Assembly (NCBI GenBank): GCA_037833965.1
Contig: AP031356.1
Location: 25,008,501-25,072,500, forward strand
Origin: Marchantia polymorpha subsp. ruderalis
Taxonomy: Eukaryota; Streptophyta; Marchantiopsida; Marchantiales; Marchantiaceae
Reading direction: 5' to 3'
Length of the DNA stretch: 64,000 nucleotides
Shown one piece after another: positions 48,701 through 61,942 of this stretch. How positions within the stretch are numbered: the stretch's first letter is position 1; each line of letters begins with the position of its first letter. A program made the translations under genes and the position numbers. Under the pieces are notes generated by a model, which saw nothing but the letters and a program-made list of their open reading frames with translations, was not told the origin of the DNA and did no database searches.

Positions 48701-50875
48701 CCTTGACAAAGTGAACCAGTATATTTGACGAAAGCAGAGAGCTGACAAGATCACGACATCACATGTGTGGTGCACACCTTTGGAGGGGTTCTAGTTTTCT
48801 GCGTACGAACAAAACAGCGACTATGGACCCGTATCAACGCCACCTGGGCTTGGTAGTGCATCCTATGGAGGACTATCGGTTTGACAATCGCTAAACTATT
48901 CCCAAAGACAGCGGATTGCAATGGCTGTTCAAAAAGAGACCTCTTCAAATTATGGTTCGTACTGGCGGAAACAATGTGGAAAGTTGATCAGCATGCAAGG
49001 AGAGTATCGTCGCTATGATTATCGTTAGTCATGAGACGTACAGTACACCACTGACTGGGAATGAACAGCATTGCTTGAAGCGACGAGTCTAATATTTTGC
49101 GGGATGCGAATGATTGAAAGTTGAAAAGTACACCTTTGCACGAAGAAAGTATGGCTTCCAATCCGTAATTAATTTCATTTGCAAGTTCTGACTTTGACCG
49201 TGATCGAACATTGCAGCGGAGAAAACAAGTGCACACATTGGTTGATTGAGTTTCTCGATGTATACTGTTTTGAAAAAAGGAGGCATTTTTGCTGCAGGGT
49301 TGCTCCTGGTTGGAATGAATTTAGGACTCTGCCGTGGAGGATGCCGTCGACTTTAGACCTATCCCAAATCCTCCATTACAGAATTTTAGAGTTGCCAGGA
49401 CTTGTTCCTTCGATGCATCACGTGAAATAACTGCTACAAAGGAAGCAGCCAACCAGCCCCGAGAGCTTTAAAGCACTCTTCCGCATGAATCCTGTAAATA
49501 TGAAGAGGTTGATATGAAGTCTGATCATATTTACGAACAATATGAATGCAAGATTGTTGTATATAGTACAAAGTGCTTGTGAATTACAAGCACATATGGA
49601 TATGTCATCCAATTGCATCCAATTAGATTACATCAGTTGCAATTTAGCAAGAGAAACTTATAGTCACCTAGTGATTTACTTTCGCTCTCAAGGGCTACAA
49701 CCCGCCCATTGAAGTGAAACATGATGATCTATGTTGCAGTAACTGATTGATTATGTGTCAAGCGTGTCCAGGCCTATCTTTTTCCAACAATCATAGCTAC
49801 TCCCAAACTCCTCTCAGAAAGTGGAGCCTAAAGCCTAAAGTAAAATTGTCTGTTTCTGTGCTTTGCCAAGAGATCTTGTAAACTTGCCTGAGTGATCACA
49901 TCGGCGGCTAGCCATTCAACCAAAAGGCCTAAATCCTATCTCTTACTGTCATAAGACCTAAACCTCACTGTCTGCCTTCAAATTAGTCTCCCATCCAAAC
50001 ACAAGCTATCCAGATCAGCTCAATGCTCGAGAAGTTCCGATGATCCATCCATTCCTGACTCTTTCTTCTCACTCTGCTTGTGATCTTTGTAGAACAGTTG
50101 CCTTCAATTGAGTTGGGTATGTGAGAAAATTCAGCTTGCCCATCGACCACTGTGGCATCGAACTCCGCCGAGTCTGTCTGTCTGTCTGGCTGTCGAGCAG
50201 CTGCTACACAGCTGAGGAGAAAGAACACGAGGACTCAGGTCGAGGTTTGGATCCATCACCATAACCCAGCCTGGACTGGAGTGGAATGGAGTAACTGGAC
50301 ACTGGTAGGGCCTTCCCTCTAAGTGTTAAAGGTTAGGCCGGTAGCTTCATGTTCACTCCGAAGCTCTTGAGTGGCCAGAGAGAGGGTGCGCAATTGCAGA
50401 GAGCGAATGAATGACAAGTGGAAACTGCGGGGGTTCGAGGGACGGTTGACCGATCGAGTGAGTGTGTGCACATCGGAGGGAATTCGGGAAACCCGAATAG
50501 CTTCAGGATCCCCGACAGGACGCTCATCCTCGTAGCTGACGACAGGAATTCAGCTTTCTCCCTGCGATGCGAGGTTTAAGATTTAAGCTTTAGGGTTTAG
50601 GCTCAAGGCTCTGGAGAAAAGCAGCAGGTGAATTTCGCCGCTCGTGTGTGCTGCGCCTAGCTCGGCAGTAGAGGCCAATTGTAGAGTAGGGAAGGAAGAA
50701 GGTGGATGCAATTCTAGCCTAGAACATTCGCTCTGGAATTCTGTGTTTAGGGTTCGTTTGGCTGACAGCAGAGAGCTGAAAATTCCTGTTTTCTGGATTG
50801 GAGTTCGTTTGAGAATCCAGACGCATTTGCGTCTGAGGGTTTGGGGCAATTTCTTAGTCCAGCGAGCCAGAGGAG
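45767..50875. other. VSR 3' UTR and long spacer before RecA
   Basis: The first several hundred bases should be VSR 3' UTR. From about 46700 to 50300 I see only short frames on both strands. The longest, 117 codons on the minus strand at 48251-48604, matches no family I know. 50300-50875 is GC-richer, with telo-box motifs, and is the RecA promoter/leader. Confidence 0.45.
50588..50602 (+). promoter_or_regulatory. Telo-box motif upstream of RecA
   Basis: CTTTAGGGTTTAGG lies about 280 bases upstream of the RecA start codon, with a second partial copy (TTTAGGGTTC) at 50746-50755. Telo-boxes (AAACCCTA) are frequent in plant promoters and 5' UTRs of growth-related genes and can recruit TRB proteins. 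The role here is inferred. Confidence 0.45.
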
Positions 50876-52291
50876 ATGGCTTTACGTCCCCTCTCCTTGT
50901 CGAAGGCATTGGGTAGTAATGGAGTAGGATTAGAAACTATTAAGAATGTGGGGCTGCAGCGTTCTGGGATGCAAGCCAGACCTTGTCTTGCTCTTCCAGT
51001 CGTCGTCTGTGGCGATGGAGCACTCTCCGCTTCGTGCAATGGTCCTTCGGGATCGTTCTCCGGCGACGATGCTCGGAGACTTGGCAGGAGACAGGCGCAA
51101 GTGGTAGTAGCAGAGGCTGGACGAGGCAAGCGCGAAGCTCCAGCAGCCGACGTCGCGGATGATGAACCTTCTCCCTCTCGCGCCAGCAGTCGCCAGAAGG
51201 CTTTGGAAGCTGCCATGGCTGACATCAATAGCTCCTTTGGCAAGGGAAGCGTGACCAGGCTCGGCAGTGCGGGTGGCGCCATCGTCGAAACCTTCCCCAG
51301 CGGCTGCCTGACATTGGATTTCGCCCTCGGCGGGGGCTTGCCCAAAGGGCGCATCGTGGAGATTTACGGACCCGAAAGCAGCGGGAAAACTACATTGGCG
51401 CTGCATGCCATCGCTGCAATTCAGAAATCCGGGGGAAATGCGATGTTGGTGGATGCAGAGCATGCCTTCGACCCCGACTATTCTCGAGCACTGGGAGTGG
51501 ATGTCGAGAATCTCATCGTCTGCCAACCGGACAACGGCGAAATGGCTCTGGAAACCGCCGATCGGATGTGTAGATCAGGGGCTGTGGACCTCATATGCAT
51601 CGATTCCGTCTCTGCATTAACTCCTCGAGCCGAAATCGAAGGAGAAATTGGAATGCAACAAATTGGCCTGCAGGCTCGCCTGATGAGTCAAGCTCTGAGA
51701 AAAATGTCTGCCAATGCCTCGAGAGCCGGATGCACTTTGATCTTCATCAACCAAATCAGATACAAGGTCGGAGTCATGTATGGCAATCCGGAGATTACGA
51801 GTGGAGGATTGGCCCTCAAATTCTTTGCTTCACTGAGGCTAGAGATTCGTTCTGCTGGCAAGATAAAATCGCCGAAAGGAGAGGATGATGTAGGCATTCG
51901 AGCTCGAGTGAGGGTACAGAAGAGCAAGGTTTCAAGACCTTACAAACAAGCTGAATTTGACATCATCTTCGGAGAGGGAATTTGCACTCGAGGTTGCATA
52001 CTGGATTGTGCCGAATCCGTCGGTGTTATATTGAAGAAAGGTTCTTGGTACAGCTTCGGAGACACGAGGTTGGGCCAGGGCAGGGACAGAGTCGTGCAAT
52101 TTTTAAGGGAAAATCCTGAAATTTGTGACAACATTGAGAAGCTTGTCCGTTCGAGGACATCTGAGGAGCTTCAAGCGAAGAAGGATGCCGTCAACGGGGC
52201 ATCGTGGACATCAGTAGCAGCAGAATCTGACACAGAAGACGAGGATTTCGTCACGGAAGACGAGGATGTAGAAGTTTTGGTCGATTTTTGA
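50876..52291 (+). CDS. RECA1: Chloroplast-type RecA recombinase, intronless
   Basis: Bacterial-type RecA encoded in the nucleus; it catalyses ATP-dependent strand exchange and would support plastid DNA repair and recombination. Of 471 residues, 1-105 form a transit-peptide-like extension. The RecA core is about 106-425: RQKALEAAMADINSSFGKGS at the start, Walker A GPESSGKT (165-172), DAEHAFDP with catalytic Glu195, Walker B DLICID (Asp242), then the L2-loop region FINQIRYKVGVMYGNPE and the RVQKSKVSRPYKQAEFDI segment. The core is close to Arabidopsis plastid RECA1 (cyanobacterial lineage) as remembered, rather than the mitochondrial form. The C terminus is strongly acidic, as in bacterial RecA, where such tails restrain activity. 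The intronless structure is unusual for plant recA genes. The start is the first ATG of the frame. Confidence 0.95.
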   Translation: MALRPLSLSKALGSNGVGLETIKNVGLQRSGMQARPCLALPVVVCGDGALSASCNGPSGSFSGDDARRLGRRQAQVVVAEAGRGKREAPAADVADDEPSPSRASSRQKALEAAMADINSSFGKGSVTRLGSAGGAIVETFPSGCLTLDFALGGGLPKGRIVEIYGPESSGKTTLALHAIAAIQKSGGNAMLVDAEHAFDPDYSRALGVDVENLIVCQPDNGEMALETADRMCRSGAVDLICIDSVSALTPRAEIEGEIGMQQIGLQARLMSQALRKMSANASRAGCTLIFINQIRYKVGVMYGNPEITSGGLALKFFASLRLEIRSAGKIKSPKGEDDVGIRARVRVQKSKVSRPYKQAEFDIIFGEGICTRGCILDCAESVGVILKKGSWYSFGDTRLGQGRDRVVQFLRENPEICDNIEKLVRSRTSEELQAKKDAVNGASWTSVAAESDTEDEDFVTEDEDVEVLVDF

Positions 52292-53603
52292 ATTGTCGAG
52301 ATATGTCGTGTATTATATCATCTAGCCTATTTTTTCTCCAAAAATGTACATTAAGGCTCTATTTGAGCAGAAATTTACACATTGGCACTGAAATGCATGT
52401 GCAAGTGGCCTTTACAGGCCGCTTATAATGAAAAGTGTAAGCGTTGAAGCCACTTCTCTGTCTATGGCACACCAGAGCCGTTGCTGGTGTTTTGGAAACC
52501 CAAGAAGAACTCCTTTCTCTATTACAATGGTCTTGAGTGCCAATCACGCGGGGATTTAGGAAAGCGCACTTCAGTTGGTGTCTCTGAGCTAGAACTGTAA
52601 ACTCAACTTGGAAGTAACTTATAGATTCAACTTGGTGTCCGTGAACCAGTATTGTGAACCCATCTCAGGTTACAACTGCGATTTCAATTTGCTTGTGGAA
52701 CATTTAAGAGTCATACTTGAGTACTTACAACTCGTTTTGGAGATTGATAAGTACCGAATCCGTTATTCTGAAAATGCTTGGTCTTCGTGACATGGTGAAA
52801 TCTATGCTCTCTTTTGTACCAGCATTCGTTTTACTCAAATTATTGATTCGATAGAGCAGCGCTGTTAGAGCTGTGGATATGCCAAAATAGCTACCGTTTA
52901 CCTCAGCGTGCTTTATGCGGAGAGAAAACACGTCAAGGATGAAAGCATGTTCACTTTTGCCACATCTGATTAGATCCCAGTCCAGTGAATTGTATGTGAT
53001 TGCTGTCGAAACGTTAAAGTACAACACACAATAACGTCCAAGTCTAAGTTGGACCCCATATACTTGTGCAAGGTACCAAAAACAGCACAATCCAGCACAT
53101 CTTCAGGCGATATTCTAGCAATGGGCAGGTTGAAATGTGTCACGATGGTAAAGCATGTGAAGCTCACCCAATGGGGGGCTAAACAAGACTCGTCAGTCTT
53201 GACGCAATCTGACATTCCGCTAGCACTTCGGTAGCGTATACCGTTTATCTCAAACCATGTTTTATGTCATAGCTTGTGCTACCTGTCTTGAGCTTGTGTC
53301 ATACCCTGCGCCTCAAATCGAGTGCCTATACACTACTTTCATGATGAAGATGAGCTCTATTACAGGTAAGAAAGAGAAGACATAAAAGAACCGGAAGACC
53401 TACACGGTTGGGCGCAATGGCCGGAAAGAACAGGAGGGCCGGATTTTAATTTTCATCAACAACTGAATATAGCCAAAATCCTTAAATCTCCAGAGGTCTA
53501 TTCCTATCAAATTGCCTGTTTGTACAACTAACCAAGCTCTACTACCTTTTCTATGAGTGAGAAATCTTTGTATGCCGAGTTGCAACTTTGAGCAAGTGCA
53601 AGA
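52292..53603. other. Convergent 3' region between RecA and the methyltransferase
   Basis: RecA runs in from the left and the methyltransferase from the right, so this contains both 3' UTRs. No coding signal was seen. Confidence 0.5.
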
Positions 53604-55882
53604 TTACTTGCGTCCTTTGCAAATTAAATAGATTTCTCTTGAGGTAGGACGTGTAGCTTTAGGCCGAAACCAAGTCGCAGTCTTGAAACGACTTTTACAC
53701 AGTTGCAGAAACTCTGCGGCGCACAGACAGCCAAAACGATTATTGTTAAGCAATTCAATGACTGTACGCTTGACGGAGATTGCTGATTTGAGACGTCAAT
53801 AGTACAACTCTTTAAAATGTGACATGCATATCCTGAACACCCATAGCGCATCGTAACGAGATATGTCCACATGCGAAGGAGTCAGAGGAATTTCGGAGGA
53901 CGATGCAAGATAACAAAGAAGAAAGATGCCCCAAGTCCTATTCGTATGGATGCCAGAATGAAATTTTAGGTTAGATAGAAATGAAAAGAGTATGAATAGC
54001 TACGTTGGAGTAAGGGGATGGACTCACCACTAGAGTCTTCCCCTTCTAAGAGCTTGATAACTATGCTCCCCTCTGGCAACAGCAGCCCCTCTTTACTTGT
54101 AAGAGGAGGAAGAGTGTCCTCTTCCTGCAGAATTTCTTCCGGATTCTCCGAAAACGCTAACTTCAAAGTGCACAAACCTAATTCGGCAGACAAAGCCGCA
54201 TCTCTCGAACTAATGCCCGACACAGAAGGGCACATATCGGATAAGATCACAGAGAAGCCCATTCCCTGCATCGACCCACATCAATTAGATCCTTGACTGA
54301 AGAGACTTTTTTTGTCAACAAAACGTTGGCTTAGATAATTTACTCTTGCTCCAGATGGCAGGTGCTCAAAACGTTCGTAAATGTCATCAGTTTGTGTGTG
54401 GATACTCTAAGACCCAAAGAATCAGAAAACCAAATTCCACAATCAAGATCTGTACTACTCCGCTCGAAAGCAGTGTGCAGAGCTTCTGAATATAAGCCGC
54501 GCACATCAGAGTCATGAACGAGGAGAATGCATGCCCTAGACGTACTCTTTTTCTGAATCGGAAACACAACAGGATTGACTAGGTGTTAAAAAAAAAGGAC
54601 ACGTACTGTTGGAGAAAGCTTTGCAAGGTCTCGAGGTGAAGTTTTTAAAACGTCTGCAGATAAAGTTCGGACTCTTTCGTCACAATGGTGAGGAGGCACC
54701 TTCACTTTCTGCTCTGCAAACCAGAAAACTTCCATCAACTTTGACATCACAGAAAGAGAGACAACTAGCACCTCGAGCTTCTAAAGTCTGTTCCTGACCA
54801 CAAAGTCCTCTACCTAGTAAGGGAGCACAAACGTGCAAGGACAAGAATAGTGTACACGTTCCATAAGTGCAACAACCCCAAAAGGATGGTACAGACCTTG
54901 ATGTCAACACCTACAACAGCTCCACCTCTTGCTAGAGGTCCCAAGCATTGACATGCCACCTGCGATTCCACCCCAAGCAGATCATTCAACTAGTTAAATG
55001 ACGGACCGCCGTTAAAGTCTTCGATATATTCCAGTAAAAATGAAACTTGGTCAGGGAGTAGTACATACGTTCATATAAGTTCTCTTTGAGTGAGACTAAC
55101 TAAATTCTATGGTGAGATGAACGTGCTGTGGACATTATGTTCTTGAGCAACCAGGGTAAACTTACAACCAGGATACACTAGAATCACTTCTGTCATCACA
55201 CTGAGCCATATAGAAACTCATCCCCACCCACAAATAGATAAGTCAATTTTTGTCGCGGAAAGCCTCATCCTAATTATAAACTAATGTTTACTCGTCTTGT
55301 GATCGAATGAGCAAGTGTAAAAGAGAGTAAGTGATCGGATGTCTGAGTGAAATCTCTGAATTCACTCAAAAATTCGATCACTTACTTTCTTCACTGCTGC
55401 ACGGAGAGAGAGAGCCTACAAGAAAACTACAGACCTGAAGCCAGGCGCCGGGGGCGCAGCCGAGGTCCAAGACCGATGCCCCTCGGGTGATTATCCCATA
55501 CTTCTTTTGAATCTCCAAAAGCTGCCATCATGCACCAATTCCAATTCGAATTTGGGAATATAAAAACAGAAAAATAATCAGTACAAAGATCGAGGTGAAC
55601 TGAACTCTCTCCAGGTTTGTAAGTATGTAACAAAACACGGAACGTTCTGTCATGACTTTTTGTAAGGCAAGTAGGCATCCGAGACCGCATCGCGACGAGA
55701 TATGACTGGCGTCCCGAAGAACGCCGATTAGCTAGAGTAAGGTAGATTCAGAAGTTTATAACTTAACAACCGGTGCTCTTGCTCTAAAAGTAATTCAGGC
55801 CGACCTTGAATGCAGATCGGGCTACAAAATTGAGACGCTTGGCCTCTCGAAAGAAGAAGTCTGGAGCTCCCGCACCATTCAT
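53604..55882 (-). CDS. FtsJ/RrmJ-family rRNA 2'-O-methyltransferase, 6 exons
   Basis: SAM-dependent methyltransferase of the RrmJ/MRM2 family, which methylates a ribose of the large-subunit rRNA in bacteria and mitochondria; I recall Arabidopsis At5g13830 as the likely counterpart. Exons: 55805-55882, 55435-55521, 54897-54959, 54607-54708, 54028-54265, 53604-53713, all GT-AG and in phase, giving 225 residues. SAM motif I is LDLGCAPGAWLQ (about residues 44-55). The K-D-K-E catalytic tetrad is complete: Lys26 (RSAFK), Asp120 (LSDMCPS), Lys181 (IVIKLLEG) and Glu216 (SREIYLIC). A Glu-rich loop of roughly 25 residues before Lys181 is longer than in bacteria. The ATG at 55882 has an in-frame stop four codons upstream and encodes MNGAGAPDFFFREAK, so no transit peptide is visible; the compartment is therefore open. 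Confidence 0.93.
55326..55386. repeat. Fold-back sequence in methyltransferase intron 2
   Basis: AGTAAGTGATCG (55326-55337) pairs with CGATCACTTACT (55375-55386). Inside it, TGAGTGAA pairs with TTCACTCA after a 6-base internal mismatch on each side. Total span is 61 bases, with a small central loop. It could be a short MITE-like remnant or a structured intron element. Confidence 0.85.
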
Positions 55883-58800
55883 GATGAGATGTCAAAAGAG
55901 TGTGATTTTCGCGAATTTCAAGTACATCGGTAACCTGTTCCACCTTCGCCAGATTCACCAGGTAAATGCCACCTCTAGCCACTAAACCCTATGACAGAGT
56001 GAGAATCGGAATGCGGAAACGTGCAAAATTTTCCAGACGTTTTCCCAGAGAGCCACGGAGAACAGCAGGAACACGACTCAGAGAGGTAGATTTTTCTCTC
56101 TCCAACTGTTCACGGATGTGCTCGACTAATCATGCAGCTCTTCATGAAACTCCCGAACTCCTTGTGATGCACATCCCTCGACTTGCGTCAGCAACATTCA
56201 ACATTCAACATCGAAGTTCGCGCACGTCCATGCACTCCTACGCTCGTGCTCGTTCCTTGTGAGCATTACCTCCCTCGATTCGAGTTGGACAAGGCCTTCC
56301 CAATGAAAGCTCATCAATTACTGCAGTACTGTAACTTGCTGTAAATTTGCACGAGAGGGGATTGGAAACCTCGGTTACTCGGCGAATAGATTTTAATGAA
56401 TGCGAGCATACTCTTCGCTTTCCCACGTCGAATTAATTAATTAATTTTTTTGTTTTGTTTTTTTTTTTTGTTTTTTGAAGTTTGATGCTCATGCGCATGC
56501 ATGGATTTATTTCTCATGCAAAAAACTGCTGTTCTTTGTACTCATTTTTTGTTGCCGGATCTCAAATCTTTGAGAGGATATTCTCAAGAAAAGCTCTGAA
56601 AGTAAAATGAAAGGACAATTCGGTAGAAAATAAACATTTCGGCTCACGATAACACAAATGGGTGCAAAACTGGGTAATTGTTTCTGACAGAAGGACGACT
56701 GTATCAAGAATAATGTACAAATACAGAGAAATCATATTTGTTGAACAAACTGTAGATTTGCGTGTTTCAGAGTTTTTTGTTGGGTTGCATTTCAGTATTA
56801 GTTTGAACCTGAACAAAATTACCGCATCGGCAATAAGAGTTTATGCTTTTATGTCAAGACATTACTGAAATGGGTCACTCCCACCACTTTTCTTCCTGAT
56901 CTAATTTGAATTCCCCCATAATGAACGCTTCGGGTGAAGAAAATCTCAGACTTTATTCTTGCAGCTGTTCATGTAGACTATATGAATATTGAAAAATACA
57001 ATTTGAACCTTCCATCTTTGCTTCATACTCAAACAGCTTCCACCATGAGTCCGAAACAAGAATCATAGTTGATATAGAAAGAGAGTAATATTTGACTCTC
57101 TTTCTAGTTAAGAGTAAAGCCAAAACTCACTTGGATAGATGAGTGATTTGTATTTGTTTTATCATTTAAAAAATGATATGATTCTTTCATTGTTTCAGGA
57201 TAATTCATCATATGCACTGCAAAGTGTCACTTTCTTGAGTCATATAAGCCGAAGCAGCTGAGGACATGGTATCTAATCCTACAAGCAATCTACTAAGAGA
57301 TTTCAGTTCCATTGTTGAGAATAATTATGAACTTTGGCAATATTAAAGGTCGATATTCGTAAAAGATAATTAGAACATACACATAAACAAGAGCTTTCAA
57401 TTCGCTTGATAAACACTACGAAATTTTACAATACATAACGTTGATATCAATAAGAGAGAATTCGAAAATGCATCGTAATTAGCAGAACGTGAATTGTGTT
57501 TACTATACAGTTAAATATGATTCTCTCAGCTTGATTCATTACAATTTTTGTGAGATTAGTGGGTTCTAACCCTGAAGAATCAATTACCAAAATTTTTTTA
57601 CCTGAATGTTTTTTTCAACTAAAATGAGCTAAAAGTCACACAAGATGTATAATTGGGATTAAACTCGCCTTGCTTTGGGCCAGAATTTATTCAACATATA
57701 CAAATCCAAATATTTTTTTGCAATAAATATATTGCAAGCAAAGTATAATATATTCATTGAACAACATATTAAGTTAATAGAATCTAATAAAATATCATTG
57801 ATGTACAGTACTAAATTGATATGTCTTTCAAGGATTGGCTACATTTTGATTGCTCTAGAGTGTCACAATATTTCAAAATTTTTGCAAACTTCTTAAATAT
57901 TTGTTAAACATCTTATTTGCTTTTTTTTTCTTGTTAAAAAACTAAAATTTCACAAAGATGCAACAAAGCAACCAAATAAAAAAAATAACATGATTTGTTT
58001 TTAGAAAAAATATGTTCAAAAAGAGTGTAATTGAAAATGCTTAAGTATGTGTCATTAAAGCTATAATCAGCTCCTTAATATAGTATTAGACTAGACTTAG
58101 TCGAACTAAATAAAGTTGAACTAACATGATTTACCAAGATTTAACTTAATTACTAAATTATTTCTTTTGATTCATGTATTAGAATTCGTAATCTCTATAA
58201 CCGACATGATTATTCTATCAAAATTTATAAAAACTTAAATTAGGATCAGGAATAATTTTTAACTAACTAGAATTAAGCTATGTACAAAACAAAATAAAAT
58301 CATATGCAAAGAATTTTTCTTTATAATAATAAAATATTATTTATAAAATATTTAAACAATTATTTAATTTATTAATAAAATTCATTTAAAATTTTTTCTA
58401 TGAAAAATTTTTGATTTATCAATCAAATTGATTTAATTTAAACTCAATCATGACTAGTTCAACAAACTTTCAGATTTTGCATATTTGATAAAGTAATAAT
58501 TATATTTGATGGCTTCATCAAACTATTTATCATTTGATGTTTTGCAATTTTTGATAAATCTTGACAGTTGTAATATATATGAATAACATACTACTTGAAT
58601 TTTACCTAAATTTTATATTTATATAATAAATTTTTTTCTGCTAGTACATATTTAACATTTATAGATGACTAAGCTATGCACTTTTGCAAAGTAGAATTTT
58701 AACTAATTTATATACATCAAGTGTATTACTTAACATATTCCAACAATCTACAAGATCAATTTTTATGATTTTTTTTTGAAAATCATTTTTTTTTATCCAA

Positions 58801-61800
58801 ATTTTGATAATCTTAAGAATCATAGACAAAAGTTATGATTAATTTTTATTTATAATTAAATTAGATATCACAACAAGTTCATTTATACTTCAAATTGATA
58901 CATATTTCTCTTAAGTTGAAAATTATAATTGTAATTTGTCAATTTTCTTATGATTTTATCCACCAAACTCACTTTGAGTTTATTTTTTATACATTTGTTG
59001 AATTGTTGTTCAACTTGTAGATCAATGTTCAAATTGTACATTAATGAAAGTATTATTCTTTGAAATCTTCACTAGCTTTCACGTCTCATTGTTAGCAATT
59101 GCACAGTATCACGCTACATAGTAATATTTCATTCAAATGAAATGCAAAATTCCAAAAAAAATTGAAAATGCACAATCATAAACAATTAACACACATATAT
59201 TCACGCTAAATATAGTTAACTAATTGAAACTAAAGAAATCATGTTCTTTGATAAAATGATACATTATGTAAAATACATTAGTATTTTACTTTTCAATTTA
59301 TTGTTTGATTTGGAGCAAGAATGCATTATAACTATCACAATAAACATTGACAACGTAATGTGACAATCTCATATAAATGATAAGCTTATATAATTATGTA
59401 GTATATTTTGATATTTTTGTTATGCTTACATATTCAAATTTTGTGGATTGAATTCTACACTTGTACAAAATAGATCTTCAAATGCATCAACAACAATGAA
59501 ATAAAGTTGATAAAAATTCATATTTCATATCTAGAAGACTACATCCAAGCGGTAAGATAGATATTTTACTGAGCATTCTACAATATGTGTTTTTTTCAAT
59601 GCTTATACTAGTTCTTTTATACATAAAAAATATTGATGCTACTTCAACTAATTAGAGTTTAAAAAAATAACTTAACTTATAACCACAATCTGTTTTCATG
59701 TTTTTACTTTTTAATTAGTTACAATTAATTAATTAAAGTTATCAAATTTGGTTTTTTATGTCCAATTGCTATGAAAAGAAAGGAAAAAAATACAATACAT
59801 TGATGTACTTAAGTGATTTTTTCTTTTTTTTCTTTTTTATTTCACTTTTGTTTGAATAGTTTTCAATGTTTGGCAATTTTTATACAAATTCAATTTGTTT
59901 AATGATCACATAAACAAATCAACACGTGCAACTCTGCAAAGCTTTTAATAACACTTGGGAATTTGAACGGTTTTCAAATTGCATTGGAGTGATTAAGTGG
60001 AATCACTTATGAAATTCATCAGTCAAATTCCAAACTTGCTATAATCTAGACCTTTATTTGATTTTTTTTCACTTTCAATCACTTCTTGATTATATAAAGT
60101 TAAGTTGCTAGTATTTTGATAACAGCACGAAGCCAAAAAAAAAAGAAGAAAAAAAACCAACATGAAATATTACATCATCACCAACATTCATACAATACAA
60201 CGTATCCAAAGTTTATATAAAAAATAATAATTTGTATATGATAGATTATAATCACTAACATTTGATATTGAAAGCATAAATTGCTAGTATACTGGACAGC
60301 AAAATAACCAAACAAATATTGAGTGCAAAAAAATGAAATCAAAATGAGAATGTAATCACAAGCAAATGATTTATTCTTCATAAATTAACTACAACTCTCA
60401 AATTGAACTATGACATATTCTTAAGAATGTACTTAAGAAAATTACATTTGATTTTGAAGTTAAAATATATAAATTATAAGTAGCAAAACATCAATACACT
60501 TTGATATTCTAATACAAGCTTCAGTAGCTAATACATGCCAATTCTCTAAAATCCCAACTCTAGTAGCTTTAAACATTAATTTCTAAATTTGCTTAAAATA
60601 CCGATGCTAACTGCACAGTTCCAATTTATTTTTTGAACTTCTTCATACATAATATCATTTTTCCAAATTGTTGGTTGTCGATCAAATGTAAGTAGTGTTA
60701 TTTTCAAAGTTGCTAATGCTTGCACCCTTGTCATGAATAACCCAAACAACACACAATATGTTCATATACAGGGAATGCAAATTGGTTCAAAATATTTGTT
60801 CTTCTAGATGAAGTTTATGGAAGTATGTAAATTACTTTCTTAACAGTTATCCAGTGAATATGTGCATTGAAATGTACCAAATATCAGCTAGTGTAACACA
60901 ATTTATTAGATTTATCTCCTTTCGTAGTGAATGTTCGAATTCTCGTCTAATGCGGACCTCTCACTAAATAGCTGGGAAAATATTCTAGATAATGCACTAT
61001 TACATGTCTTGTTGTGAATCTGTTAAGACCTAATGGAATCCAACCCCATATGGTTTCATACATGCCCCATTTGATTGGATTCCTTGAAATTTTCGCTATA
61101 TTAAATAATATCCTTTCAACTCCAACGTCCGTCACACATCCTAAGTAAATTACAATTAATCGCAGTATCAACCTCGCTAAACCACTATTAACGGAGCCTC
61201 ATCCTCTCAAGAAGTTGAGAGTTATCCTTTAAAAAATGGACAACCAAGAACTCCAGATACATTGTCCAGACCATATGGGATCCAGAAGGTCTAAGACACC
61301 GGCATCTTCAGACTGAGCCAAAGGAATTCTTTACGAGGTAATGAAGAAAATGGACTAACAAACAAAAGGAACGAGGAGAAACGATGCAACAGTAATGAAT
61401 TTAAAGAAAAAAATTCTACTATACTGCCCATCAAGCACCATATGGTAACTAGATATAATCTAGAACTCCAAGTTCCGATCTCGAGTATAGGTGTTGAGAC
61501 ACCAGAAAAGTATCTTCGTATGTACAACACACCTCCAAACATTTGCTCAAAAAAACACGTTGATACATGCTCAGAGAGGTCAATCTGAACTTTCCAAGCA
61601 ACCCAAAATGATCAAACACCATTTCAAAATCAGCACACCGTCACCTTGTTGTCCGACAGGCAGAACTCAATACAACAATTTATTTACAAGGACTGATAGT
61701 AGTCCTCCGAAATGCTGAGAAGCCCCTTCTCTACTCTCTGTCTCTAAACATCTATCTCCCTCTCTCTCCCTCTCTCTATCAGCTCGAAATCAGCACGCAA

Positions 61801-61942
61801 AAACCTTAACTATACAAGTGAGCTGCAGAATCCAACTTATTCAAGTCAATTTCCAGTTCGTATCCTACGCAACTGTTTGCAAAACTGGAGTTACTAGTAC
61901 TTTGGATAAAAGGCCGAGTGACACTTCTAAACGATGTCAGAA
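55883..61942. other. Methyltransferase 5' flank, then long AT-rich spacer
   Basis: 55883-56430 is of gene-like composition, probably promoter. A T-rich run lies at 56440-56476. About 56900-60950 is strongly AT-rich with no coding signal. 60950-61942 is mixed, with short frames that match nothing and a CT-rich run near 61725-61780. Confidence 0.5.
57075..57106. repeat. Perfect 12-bp-arm hairpin
   Basis: TAGAAAGAGAGT and ACTCTCTTTCTA surround an 8-base AT-rich loop in AT-rich spacer. Confidence 0.85.

Noticed and set aside
50930-51526. 198-codon minus-strand frame under RecA
   Set aside because: Antisense shadow of the conserved RecA core.
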